Positions 47,001 through 53,888 of a DNA stretch of 54,855 nucleotides are shown here, piece by piece (the first letter of the stretch is position 1; each line of letters starts with the position of its first letter). The DNA lies in NCBI GenBank assembly GCA_902557655.1, contig CACEAZ010000011.1:1-54855 (forward strand). The letters are read 5' to 3'. Under the pieces are notes generated by a model. That model was not told where the DNA came from. It saw only the letters and a list, made by a program, of their open reading frames with translations, and made no database searches. The DNA comes from an uncultured Bacteroidota bacterium. GTDB taxonomy: Bacteria; Bacteroidota; Bacteroidia; Flavobacteriales; Flavobacteriaceae. Position numbers and translations under genes: made by a program.

Positions 47001-47303
47001 GCTAGCAAATCTTTATATGAGCTAACAGAAACTATGAATATGCTTGAAAGAAAGGTTGGTGGAAGTGAAGCTAAAGCTGAAGTTGGGGAGAAAGACTTTT
47101 TAACAATTAGTGATAGGCTTTGGGCTGCGAGAGGCGGTTGGTATCCAAATTCTTATGGGCCAACACAGCAGCATATGAAAAGCTTTGATATTGCAAAAGA
47201 AATGTTCAATAGGGTAAAACCTGAAATGGACGCCTACTTTGAGAGAGTCAAAGAAGTAGGGAAAATCTTGGAGGAGGCCGGTGCTCCAATTGTGCTGGAC
47301 TAA
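44049..47303 (+). CDS. VPS10/sortilin-like BNR-repeat protein, secreted
   Basis: The 1,084-residue protein has a signal peptide (LLLVSLAILFSHNLVVG). A large beta-propeller follows with many BNR/Asp-box repeats (TDGGKSWKDM, TDGGKTWKN, IDGGDSWSKI, KDGGASWSKM, NGGKKWTSI) to about residue 720, then a Lys/Ser-rich segment (SERKKSEKSKKDG) and a C-terminal beta/helical region with a coiled-coil part (RVSTYQRMLMQ to LERKVGG). It belongs to the WD40/YVTN/BNR-like proteins common in Bacteroidota and labelled as glycosyl hydrolases by propeller resemblance; no glycosidase active site is evident. A binding or sorting role outside the cytoplasm is more likely. A strong terminator follows, and the next gene has its own promoter. 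Confidence 0.88.
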   Translation: MKSLKLLLVSLAILFSHNLVVGQSSKESKKSKDPVKSALNGFKFRSIGPAFMSGRIADIAIDPKNENVWYVAVGSGGVWKTENSGTTWVPLTDNMPFYSTGCITIDPHNNSSIWLGTGENVGGRHVGIGHGVYHSTDGGKSWKDMGLKKSEHISKIIVHPEDPNTLWVASQGPLWSPGGERGLFKTTDGGKTWKNTLEINEWTGVTDLVIDPTNPDILYAASWQKHRNVAALIGGGPGTSLYKSIDGGDSWSKIDKGLPGSNKGKIGLAISPMQPNVLYAAVELDKRAGAVYRSENSGGSWSKMSDTVSGGTGPHYYQELVASPHVFDKIYLMNVRVLVSDNGGKTFYTMTERKKHSDNHSLTFKANDPNYMLIGTDGGIYESFDDSASWKFVGNLPLTQFYKLAVDDAEPFYNIYGGTQDNNTQGGPSRTFKRSGISNADWYVVLGGDGHQPATEPGNPDIIYAQSQQGYINRIDMTNGEAVSVRPQEDIDEPYERFNWDSPILVSYHDPKRLYFGTQRVWRSENRGDSWAAVSGDLTKDEERLALPIMGRTQSFDNAWDVYAMSTYNTITSLSESRIDENILYAGTDDGIIQYTKDGGASWSKMTVDNLPGTPSSAFVNDIKADLHDTETAYVLLDNHKFGDYKPYIFKTSNGGKKWTSISNGIPDGTLVWRIVQDHVNPNLLFLGTEYGVYISLNQGEKWHKFSNGLPTIPVRDLAVQKRENDLVLATFGRSFYILDDYSALRDLSEETLSKDGVIFKPRKALQFNQIPGGTSSDGGQTYYAKNPEYGASITYFVKDAPSSMKSERKKSEKSKKDGDIPFPGWETLDKENSEQKNQVILVVKDKAGEIVTKISGPLKKGMSRVNWNLTSSIPTTINASSRGWRGSGGGIRTQVDPGAYDLFLNKRVNGVVTEIAGPVELEVEKIRSGTLTNPMKDEHDQYYKNLADFSSVVNTYQHKFEKANTRVSTYQRMLMQITTNIPEASKSLYELTETMNMLERKVGGSEAKAEVGEKDFLTISDRLWAARGGWYPNSYGPTQQHMKSFDIAKEMFNRVKPEMDAYFERVKEVGKILEEAGAPIVLD

Positions 47304-47322
47304 ATCAAGTTTTAGTTAATAG

Positions 47323-47356
47323 AAAACCCCCAGCTTTAATCAGGCTGGGGGTTTTT
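47323..47356 (+). terminator. Intrinsic terminator after the BNR-repeat gene
   Basis: Stem CCCCCAGC/GCTGGGGG with a 9-nt loop, flanked by AAAA upstream and GTTTTT downstream, begins about 20 bp after the stop codon. The 8-bp GC-rich stem and following T-run make it a strong plus-strand terminator. Its T-run overlaps the next promoter. Confidence 0.9.
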
Positions 47357-47386
47357 GTTTTTATAGACTTAAGTTTTGTAAATTTG
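47354..47386 (+). promoter_or_regulatory. Bacteroidota-type promoter (TTTG-N21-TAnnTTTG) for the M1 peptidase gene
   Basis: TTTG (47354-47357) and exact TAAATTTG (47379-47386) are 21 nt apart. The -33 TTTG lies inside the terminator's T-run. Transcription would start near 47393, about 35 bases before the ATG at 47428. Confidence 0.75.
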
Positions 47387-47427
47387 CCAACCATTATTGC
47401 TTCATTTAGCTTAAAAAACCTTAAAAA

Positions 47428-49413
47428 ATGAAAAAGACACTTTTACTTACATTAGCCTTTTTAATCTCCTTCGCTGAAGGAAACTCTCAAAAACTAAAGG
47501 AATCAACATATGATTATGTTAAGGCTTTTAAAACATCGTTCTATAACTCCCCTTCAACGGAAACAAGGTCTGCTAGTGGTAAGCCCGGAAGCGGCTATTG
47601 GCAAAATGAGGCTGATTATAATATAAATGTTGAGTTAGATACACTTTCCGACATAGTAATGGGAAAAGAGATTATCAGGTATACCAATAATAGCCCTGAC
47701 GAATTAGATTTTTTGTGGTTACATATGGATCAAAATATATTCAAAGAGGACTCAAGAGGAAATGCTATTATCCCATTAGATGGGAGTAGAAACGGATCAA
47801 GGGGTCAAAAACTTGACGGTGGTTTTAAAATCTCTGCTGTTCAGGTTATCCCCGAAAGAGGAAGTAAAAATCGTGCAATAATTGATTTGGAATATGAAAT
47901 TTATGACACGCGGATGAAGGTTGTTTTGCCCGAACCATTGAAGGCAAATGGGGGTAAGCTCTCGTTAAAAATTGATTTTTCATTTATTTCCCCTGATTAT
48001 GGCTCAGATAGAATGGGTATCCTTAGAACAGATAATGGAAAAGTTTATACCGTAGCACAATGGTATCCAAGAATGTGTGTTTATGACGATTTAAGAGGTT
48101 GGAATATTTTACCTTATACAGGTCAAGGCGAGTTCTATCTAGAATATGGTGATTTCAATGTTAATATAACTGCGCCTTCAGACCATATTGTTGTTTGCTC
48201 TGGAGAGTTGTTAAACCCTCTTGAAACCTATACTTTAGATCAGCTTGACAGATGGGCTAAAGCGGAAGCAAGTGACGAAACGGTGATGATAAGATCAGCT
48301 GAAGAAATAAATGATTCTAGCTCAAGGCCAGCTGGAAGAGAAATGATAACCTGGAAATTTAGAATTGAGAATGCTAGAGATGTTGCTTGGGCTTCATCAT
48401 CAGCATTCATTCTTGATGCTGCTAGAATTAATTTGCCTAGTGGAAAAAAATCAATGGCTATTTCTGCATATCCAATAGAAAGTTATGGTGGAAATGCTTG
48501 GGAAAGATCAACAGAATATACCAAAGCATCTGTAGAGCATTATTCAGAAAGGTGGTTTGAATACCCCTACCCAACAGCTATAAACGTTGCGGGAAATGTA
48601 AAAGGAATGGAGTACCCCGGTGTCTCTTTTTGTTATTATGCATCAAAGGGTCAGAGCTTGTGGGGTGTAACGGATCATGAATTTGGACACAATTGGTTTC
48701 CGATGATTGTTGGATCAAATGAGAGGTTGTATGGGTGGATGGATGAAGGTTTTAACTCTTTTGTAAATGATATTTGCACTGAAGAATTTAATGAAGGGGA
48801 ATATTATCCCGGAAAGCCAAATCAACATATGATGGTGTTTACTTATGGTTTTTACTCTGATAAAGTTGAGCCAACTATTACCGCTCCTGATAATCTAATT
48901 GAGGACAATATGGGGTTACAATACAGAAAAACTGCAATGGTTTTGTGGTTGTTAAGAGATAATGTTTTAGGCGCTAAGAGATTTGATGATGCTTTTAAAG
49001 AATATATCAATCGCTGGGCTTATAAGCACCCTGCTCCCGATGATTTTTTTAGAACCATGGAAGATGTTTCAGGTGAAGATCTTGGTTGGTTTTGGAGATC
49101 TTGGGTGTTAAATAACTGGGCGCTTGATCAAGCGATTACAGATGTTCAATACATCCTAGGGGACCCTAGTAAAGGGGCTTATATCACGGTTAAAAATATG
49201 AGAGAAATTCCAATGCCAGTAAAATTAGAAATTACTACCGTAAGCGGTAAAAAGATAAGAAAAACTCTCCCTGTTGAAGTCTGGAAAAACAATGTCGAGT
49301 GGAAGTTCTTGGTGGAAAGCACAGAGGCTTTTGAAAAGGTAATGATTGATCCGGATTTTGAGTATCCTGACATAGATGCAAAAAACAACTATTGGTATCC
49401 GAGCTCTGAATAA
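47428..49413 (+). CDS. M1 family metallopeptidase
   Basis: The 661-residue protein has a signal peptide (LLLTLAFLISFAEGNS), an M1-type N-terminal beta domain with YNINVELDTLSDIVMGKEI, and a thermolysin-like catalytic domain. The zinc site is HEFGHNW followed after 18 residues by E (in MDEGF). The exopeptidase-type GxMEN motif is replaced by GNVKGMEYPG, as often seen in this Bacteroidota group. It is probably a periplasmic or secreted aminopeptidase or endopeptidase-like zinc enzyme. A strong promoter precedes it, and its stop directly abuts the convergent DoxX-like gene. Confidence 0.93.
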   Translation: MKKTLLLTLAFLISFAEGNSQKLKESTYDYVKAFKTSFYNSPSTETRSASGKPGSGYWQNEADYNINVELDTLSDIVMGKEIIRYTNNSPDELDFLWLHMDQNIFKEDSRGNAIIPLDGSRNGSRGQKLDGGFKISAVQVIPERGSKNRAIIDLEYEIYDTRMKVVLPEPLKANGGKLSLKIDFSFISPDYGSDRMGILRTDNGKVYTVAQWYPRMCVYDDLRGWNILPYTGQGEFYLEYGDFNVNITAPSDHIVVCSGELLNPLETYTLDQLDRWAKAEASDETVMIRSAEEINDSSSRPAGREMITWKFRIENARDVAWASSSAFILDAARINLPSGKKSMAISAYPIESYGGNAWERSTEYTKASVEHYSERWFEYPYPTAINVAGNVKGMEYPGVSFCYYASKGQSLWGVTDHEFGHNWFPMIVGSNERLYGWMDEGFNSFVNDICTEEFNEGEYYPGKPNQHMMVFTYGFYSDKVEPTITAPDNLIEDNMGLQYRKTAMVLWLLRDNVLGAKRFDDAFKEYINRWAYKHPAPDDFFRTMEDVSGEDLGWFWRSWVLNNWALDQAITDVQYILGDPSKGAYITVKNMREIPMPVKLEITTVSGKKIRKTLPVEVWKNNVEWKFLVESTEAFEKVMIDPDFEYPDIDAKNNYWYPSSE

Positions 49414-49857
49414 TTATATAGTAGCAAAATAAATAATTGTAGGAATAAAAACTACAGAAGAGAAATAAACCATCCACTTAGGGTGGTTTTCTTTTGAATG
49501 CCAATAAGCCAAAATAATCAAAGGGATTTGAAAAGGCATCCGAACAAGAGCTTGTGTTTTACTAATCCCTATGAGGTTTTGAGCTGCCTCAGAAACATAT
49601 AGATATATGTTTGCAGGAAACACAATAATTAAAAGAAAGATAAGTGTATATGCCCCAAACTTTCTTGTTTTATTAAAAAGCAGAAAAAAGCCTCCTAAAA
49701 TCTCTAGCAGACCTGTAAAATAAACTGAAAATAGTTTATATGGAATTTGTGGGGGTGTTATGTTTAAAAAATACTGAGGTGATGTAAAGTGTTTAATTCC
49801 GATATAAACATACATGCCGCTCATCACAAAAATGGAAACCCTTTTAAATAAAGACAT
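49414..49857 (-). CDS. DoxX-like integral membrane protein
   Basis: The 147-residue protein has four hydrophobic segments (ISIFVMSGMYVYIGIKHF; FSVYFTGLLEILGGFFLLF; GAYTLIFLLIIVFPANIYLYV; MPFQIPLIILAYWH). The YIGIKHFTSPQYFLNITPP loop and the GLLEILGGFFLL helix resemble DoxX/DoxD-like proteins. The function of this group varies and is mostly unknown. Its stop codon lies immediately next to that of the M1 peptidase gene on the other strand, with no spacer, so transcripts must overlap or end inside the genes. Confidence 0.85.
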   Translation of the reverse strand: MSLFKRVSIFVMSGMYVYIGIKHFTSPQYFLNITPPQIPYKLFSVYFTGLLEILGGFFLLFNKTRKFGAYTLIFLLIIVFPANIYLYVSEAAQNLIGISKTQALVRMPFQIPLIILAYWHSKENHPKWMVYFSSVVFIPTIIYFATI

Positions 49858-49902
49858 AGAATTAAATTTAATAAAACAAACAGGTTTTGCTATAGTTTTA
49901 GC

Positions 49903-50649
49903 TTAAAAAACTCTTTCAATAAACCAAAATAAGCCTACAGCTGCAATTATTAGTGAGGCAGGAATTTTAATTTCATTACTATACCAGTCTTTCTTTAATA
50001 TTATCCTAATTAAAACGAATGCAATAAGCAGAACAGCTAATTGTCCAAATTCTACCCCTAAATTAAATGCTAACAACAATGAAATAAAATTCTCTTTGGG
50101 CAGCCCATACTGAGTTAAAAGTGCTGCAAAGCCTAAGCCGTGTAATAGACCAAAGGCAAAAACAACCCAATATCTCGACTTACTTGTTTCTTTATATAAA
50201 CAGTTTTCAACAGCAACCCAAACAATTGATAGTGCAATTATGGCTTCAACGATATCCCCCCTAAGCTGAACTAATCCTTGTGCTGCAAGAACTAAAGTAA
50301 TGCTGTGCGCAACAGTGAAGGCTGTTACTTGCCAAAGCAATGAACGAAAAGTAATGCATGAAAAAAATAACCCCAACACAAAAAGAATATGGTCAACGCC
50401 TTCGGGAATAATATGCTCAAAACCTGCCTTTACAAAAATGTAAAACTTTTTATAAAAAGGCATAGCTGCCAAACGACGAGCTCTTTGTCTTTTTAAGGCT
50501 GCCCCATATTCTGCTGCAATTTGTTCGTTTTCAAAATTCATTTGTCCACGCTCTATTTCAGCGATGACAAAGTCTTCTGGATTATGAGAATATAAACTTG
50601 AGCTTACGAAGAAAAGGGTAAAAAATAAAATAGCTCTGAAACAACTCAT
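49903..50649 (-). CDS. HupE/UreJ family membrane protein
   Basis: The 248-residue protein has a signal peptide (ILFFTLFFVSSSLYS), a short extracytoplasmic segment (residues 22-65), and then six or so membrane helices with GFEHIIPEGVDHILFVLGLFF, TAFTVAHSITLVLAA, ALSIVWVAVEN and FGLLHGLGFAALL. The His/Glu/Asp-containing motifs GxxHIxxGxDH and HSxTL are typical of HupE/UreJ_2 proteins, which are suggested to be metal (nickel or cobalt) permeases. In this lineage no urease or hydrogenase gene is next to it, so its metal role is uncertain. It lies 41 bp after the M3 peptidase gene on the same strand. Confidence 0.9.
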   Translation of the reverse strand: MSCFRAILFFTLFFVSSSLYSHNPEDFVIAEIERGQMNFENEQIAAEYGAALKRQRARRLAAMPFYKKFYIFVKAGFEHIIPEGVDHILFVLGLFFSCITFRSLLWQVTAFTVAHSITLVLAAQGLVQLRGDIVEAIIALSIVWVAVENCLYKETSKSRYWVVFAFGLLHGLGFAALLTQYGLPKENFISLLLAFNLGVEFGQLAVLLIAFVLIRIILKKDWYSNEIKIPASLIIAAVGLFWFIERVF

Positions 50650-50690
50650 AAAGACTAAAGGAATATTTCTGACAGGTTCTTTTAAATTTA

Positions 50691-52838
50691 TTATTCCGAA
50701 CCGTCTAGACCTCTAACTTTTAAGAGCGGTCCTATGTCCGCTTTTCTTCCTCTAAATTGAACAAACAAGTCCATTGCTTCTTCTGTTGATCCTTTTGAAT
50801 ATATTGTAGCTCTAAGTTTTGAAGAAAGATTTGGGTCAAAAACATCTCCAGCTTCTTTAAAAGCCTCAAAGGCATCGGAATCAAGTACTGCCGCGTGAAC
50901 ATAGCTGTAATAACCTGAAGAGTATCCTCCTGAAAAAATATGAGCAAAATAAGTAGTTCGGTATCTTGGTGCAATTTCATCAATTAAACCAACTTTTTTC
51001 ATAGATTCAGATTCAAATCTGTTTGCATCTTTGAGGTCTTCTTCTGCAGAAATTGTATGCCAATCCATATCCAATAGAGAAGCTGCTAAATATTCTGTGT
51101 TAATAAAGCCTTGATTAAACTTAGACGCATTTAATAATTTTTCGATTAAATCGTCTGGGATAGGCTCTCCGGTTTCATAGTGAGTAGCAAAAGATTTTAA
51201 CACTTCGGGTTCGCTTGCCCAGTGCTCAAGCAACTGTGATGGAAGTTCGATAAAATCTCTTGGTCCAGATGTTCCTGCCATACTTCCATAAGTAACATCC
51301 GTAAGTGTTCCATGCATGGCGTGGCCAAATTCATGAAAAAGAGTAACTACATTGTCAAAACTTAGCAGTGCTGGATTATCACCTACAGGCGCTGGAAAGT
51401 TACATACATTTACAACTATAGGGCGCTCTCTTCCGTCAAGATTTGACTGACCTTTGAAGCTGCTCATCCAAGCTCCTCCACGTTTATTAGAACGGGTAAA
51501 ATAATCTCCAATGAAAACTCCTAGATGGCTACCGTCTTTATCCGTTACTTCCCAAACTCTTGCGTCTGGATGATATAAATCAATGTCAAATATTTCCGTG
51601 AAATTTAATCCCCATAATTTGTTTGTTGTGCTAAACACACCCTTTAAAACATTGTCTAGGGAAAGGTATGGTTTGATTGCAGATTCATCAAGATTATATT
51701 TTTCTTTACGCACTTTTTCAGAATAGTGCCACCAGTCCCATGCTGCAATTTTAAAGTTTTGGCCTTCAGCATCAGCAACATCTTGCATGTCTGCAACCTC
51801 TACTTTGGCTCTTTTTACAGCTGGCTTCCACAACTTAGTTAAAAGATCATAAACCTCCTCTGGAGTTTTAAGCATGTTATCGTCTAATACAAAGTGAGCG
51901 TGGGTTTTATATCCCATTATTTGTGCTCTTTCAGCTCTTAGCTTCGCAATTTGTGCAGCAATTTCTTTGTTGTCTGTTTCATTGTTATTATCTCCGCGCA
52001 TGACATAAGATTTGTAAAGTTTTTCTCTTAAGTCTCGGCGTGTAGATTCGGTTAAAAATGGATACATACTACTTCTGTGGGGGGTAAATACATATTTATC
52101 TTTATACCTTTCCTTTTCTTCCTCTGTTTCTGCTTTCTCCATTTTTTGAGAGGCTGCGTCCAATGCTGCAGCAATTACTCCGTCAGATAGCCCATCCAAA
52201 TCTGAAAGGTTAAGAATTAGTTCAAATCCGTTAGTCTCAGCTAAAAGGTTCTGGCCAAAAGAAGTTGAGAGTCCTGAAATCTTGGAGTTAATCTCTGTGA
52301 TTTGCTTTTTTTGTTCTTCACTCATTAATGCTCCACTTCTAACAAACTGCTTTCTTGTGTCCTCTAATAGTTTTCGCTGTTCACTTGTAAGGTCAAGAGA
52401 TTCTTTTTCTTGCCATATAGCCTCAACACGATTAAACAGCCCTTCGTTTAATGAGATTTTGTCATAGTGAGCGGAAAGCATTGGGCTTAGCTCTCTTTGT
52501 AATTCCTGAAGCTTGGGGTTTGTATTAGAGCTTGCCAAATTAGAAAACACGCGAGCTACTTTTGTAAGAAGCTTTCCTGTTCTTTCTAGCTCTTCAATTG
52601 TATTGGCAAAAGTTGGTGCTTCTGGATTATTCACAATTAAATCAATTTCAGATAAATTTTCTTCCATTCCTTTTTGATAGGCTGGCATATAATGCTCGTC
52701 TTTTATGTCCATAAATGGGGGAACCTCATATGTTGTGTTCCACTCTTGGAAAAACGGATTAATGTTTGGGTCCATGTTAGATTGTTGTTGGCAGCCAACT
52801 ATAAGTGATAGTGCTGAAATTAAAAATAATTTTTTCAT
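50691..52838 (-). CDS. dcp: M3 family metallopeptidase lipoprotein (peptidyl-dipeptidase Dcp-like)
   Basis: The 715-residue protein has a lipoprotein signal (LFLISALSLIVGCQQQ, Cys16) and the M3 thimet-type fold. The zinc site is LFHEFGHAMHG, with the third ligand Glu 25 residues after HEFGH, in DFIELPSQ. The N-terminal helical lobe contains PFMDIKDEHYMPAYQKGM, typical of the Dcp/oligopeptidase group, and the C-terminus has YTYxxAxxxxxDAFEAF-like YSYVHAAVLDSDAFEAF. It cleaves dipeptides or short peptides in the periplasm. Dcp is preferred over oligopeptidase A because of the DxHYMPAY start and the lipoprotein anchor found in Bacteroidota homologues. Confidence 0.92.
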   Translation of the reverse strand: MKKLFLISALSLIVGCQQQSNMDPNINPFFQEWNTTYEVPPFMDIKDEHYMPAYQKGMEENLSEIDLIVNNPEAPTFANTIEELERTGKLLTKVARVFSNLASSNTNPKLQELQRELSPMLSAHYDKISLNEGLFNRVEAIWQEKESLDLTSEQRKLLEDTRKQFVRSGALMSEEQKKQITEINSKISGLSTSFGQNLLAETNGFELILNLSDLDGLSDGVIAAALDAASQKMEKAETEEEKERYKDKYVFTPHRSSMYPFLTESTRRDLREKLYKSYVMRGDNNNETDNKEIAAQIAKLRAERAQIMGYKTHAHFVLDDNMLKTPEEVYDLLTKLWKPAVKRAKVEVADMQDVADAEGQNFKIAAWDWWHYSEKVRKEKYNLDESAIKPYLSLDNVLKGVFSTTNKLWGLNFTEIFDIDLYHPDARVWEVTDKDGSHLGVFIGDYFTRSNKRGGAWMSSFKGQSNLDGRERPIVVNVCNFPAPVGDNPALLSFDNVVTLFHEFGHAMHGTLTDVTYGSMAGTSGPRDFIELPSQLLEHWASEPEVLKSFATHYETGEPIPDDLIEKLLNASKFNQGFINTEYLAASLLDMDWHTISAEEDLKDANRFESESMKKVGLIDEIAPRYRTTYFAHIFSGGYSSGYYSYVHAAVLDSDAFEAFKEAGDVFDPNLSSKLRATIYSKGSTEEAMDLFVQFRGRKADIGPLLKVRGLDGSE

Positions 52839-52905
52839 TTTGTAGATCTTGAATTGATTGGTAAATATAGGCTTTTTTGGCCTTCCTGCTAAAAGAACTT
52901 TAATA

Positions 52906-52930
52906 AAAACCCCTCAAGAAGAGGGGTTTT
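52906..52930 (-). terminator. Bidirectional intrinsic terminator after the tRNA
   Basis: AAAACCCCTC and GAGGGGTTTT form a perfect 10-bp stem around a 5-nt loop, with T-runs on both strands. It begins 2 bp after the 3' end of the minus-strand tRNA. Confidence 0.85.
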
Positions 52931-52932
52931 GT

Positions 52933-53009
52933 TGGTGGTCCCACCTGGGCTCGAACCAGGGACCAAATGATTATGAGTCATCTACTCTAACCAACTGAGC
53001 TATAGGACC
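52933..53009 (-). tRNA. tRNA with CAT anticodon (tRNA-Met, possibly tRNA-Ile2)
   Basis: The minus strand folds into a complete cloverleaf of 77 nt with an encoded CCA. The acceptor is GGTCCTA/TGGGACC with discriminator A, the D-arm is GCTCAGTTGGTTAGAGT, and the T-arm is CCTGGTTCGAGCCCAGG. The anticodon arm is GATGA-CTCATAA-TCATT, with CAT at the centre. The paired 1-72 G-C end and normal D-arm exclude an initiator tRNA. The arrangement CTCATAATC fits both elongator tRNA-Met and the lysidine-modified tRNA-Ile2, and the sequence alone does not settle it. A terminator follows. Confidence 0.93.
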
Positions 53010-53055
53010 AAATGGTTTGCAATATTAATGAATGTTTTGCTAATGACAAAACATC

Positions 53056-53457
53056 TTAAATATCTTCACAAAGCTCTACAAGAACCCCGTTTGTTGTTTT
53101 TGGGTTTAAGAAAACAATCATCTTATTGTCTGCGCCTTTTTTCGGTGTTGTTGAAATAAATTCAAACCCCAAATTTTCAAGCCTTTCTACTTCTTTTTGA
53201 ATACTATCTACGTGTAGGGCAATATGGTGAACACCTTCCTTTCTTTTTTCAATAAATTTTTGGATAGGCGATCCAGAATTGTTTCCTTTTAATAATTCAA
53301 TTTTTTGATTTCCAATTTTAAAAAAAGAAGTTACAACTCCTTCTGAGGCAACCTCTTCTTTTTTGTATGGTTTTTTTCCAAGTAATTTTTCGAAAAGATC
53401 TTCAGATTTTTTTAAATCTGTAACAGCGATTCCAATATGTTCAATTTTGTTTATCAC
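53056..53457 (-). CDS. mce: Methylmalonyl-CoA epimerase
   Basis: The 133-residue protein is a vicinal oxygen chelate (glyoxalase-fold) protein with the epimerase signatures NKIEHIGIAV (metal His), KKEEVASEGV, GVHHIALHV (metal His) and ELCED at the end (metal Glu). It interconverts (R)- and (S)-methylmalonyl-CoA in propionate/succinate metabolism. The start is GTG at 53457; no in-frame ATG lies nearby. An exact -7-type TAAATTTG on the minus strand (53462-53469) ends only 4 bp before the GTG, so the message may have almost no leader. It is divergent from rbfA. Confidence 0.94.
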   Translation of the reverse strand: MINKIEHIGIAVTDLKKSEDLFEKLLGKKPYKKEEVASEGVVTSFFKIGNQKIELLKGNNSGSPIQKFIEKRKEGVHHIALHVDSIQKEVERLENLGFEFISTTPKKGADNKMIVFLNPKTTNGVLVELCEDI

Positions 53458-53461
53458 ATTA

Positions 53462-53469
53462 CAAATTTA
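53462..53469 (-). promoter_or_regulatory. Candidate -7 box immediately before mce
   Basis: TAAATTTG on the minus strand matches the -7 consensus exactly. Four bases separate it from the GTG start of mce, which would place transcription start at or next to the start codon. No clear -33 TTTG is found 19-21 nt upstream. Confidence 0.4.
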
Positions 53470-53522
53470 GCTTAAATTTATTTTTATTTAGTTTAAACCG
53501 GTAAATGTCCTAATTTTACGAA

Positions 53523-53885
53523 ATGGAAACAACTAGACAAAAAAAGGTTTCAAAGCTTCTTCAAAAGGATATTGCAGAGATATTGCAAAAAAGAATAAAA
53601 AAAGAGGGTAACTACGGAATTCTATTGTCCGTAACAAAGGTTTCTGTTACTGTAGATTTTTCTGCGGCCAAAATACACCTGAGTATCTTTCCTTCTGAAA
53701 TGTCAACTCAAATTCTAGCGGAGGTTTCAAAAATTTCAAGTAGAATAAGGCATGAAGTTGCTCAAAAAGCAAAGAAACAACTGAGAAAGGTTCCTGAGTT
53801 GATTTTTTTCTTGGACGACTCTTTGGATTATATAGAAAAAATCGAAAGCTCACTAAAGGGGTTAGACAACCCGTTGAAGAATTAA
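53523..53885 (+). CDS. rbfA: Ribosome-binding factor A
   Basis: The 120-residue protein has the RbfA KH-like fold: an N-terminal TTRQKKVSKLLQKDIAEILQKR helix, VTKVSVTVDFSAAKIHLSIFPS and the C-terminal RHEVAQKAKKQLRKVPELIFFLDDSLDYIEKIE. It binds the 30S subunit and helps mature the 16S rRNA 5' end, important in cold. It is followed after 3 bp by an ABC permease gene, a common neighbour in flavobacteria. It is divergent from mce. Confidence 0.96.
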   Translation: METTRQKKVSKLLQKDIAEILQKRIKKEGNYGILLSVTKVSVTVDFSAAKIHLSIFPSEMSTQILAEVSKISSRIRHEVAQKAKKQLRKVPELIFFLDDSLDYIEKIESSLKGLDNPLKN

Positions 53886-53888
53886 TTT

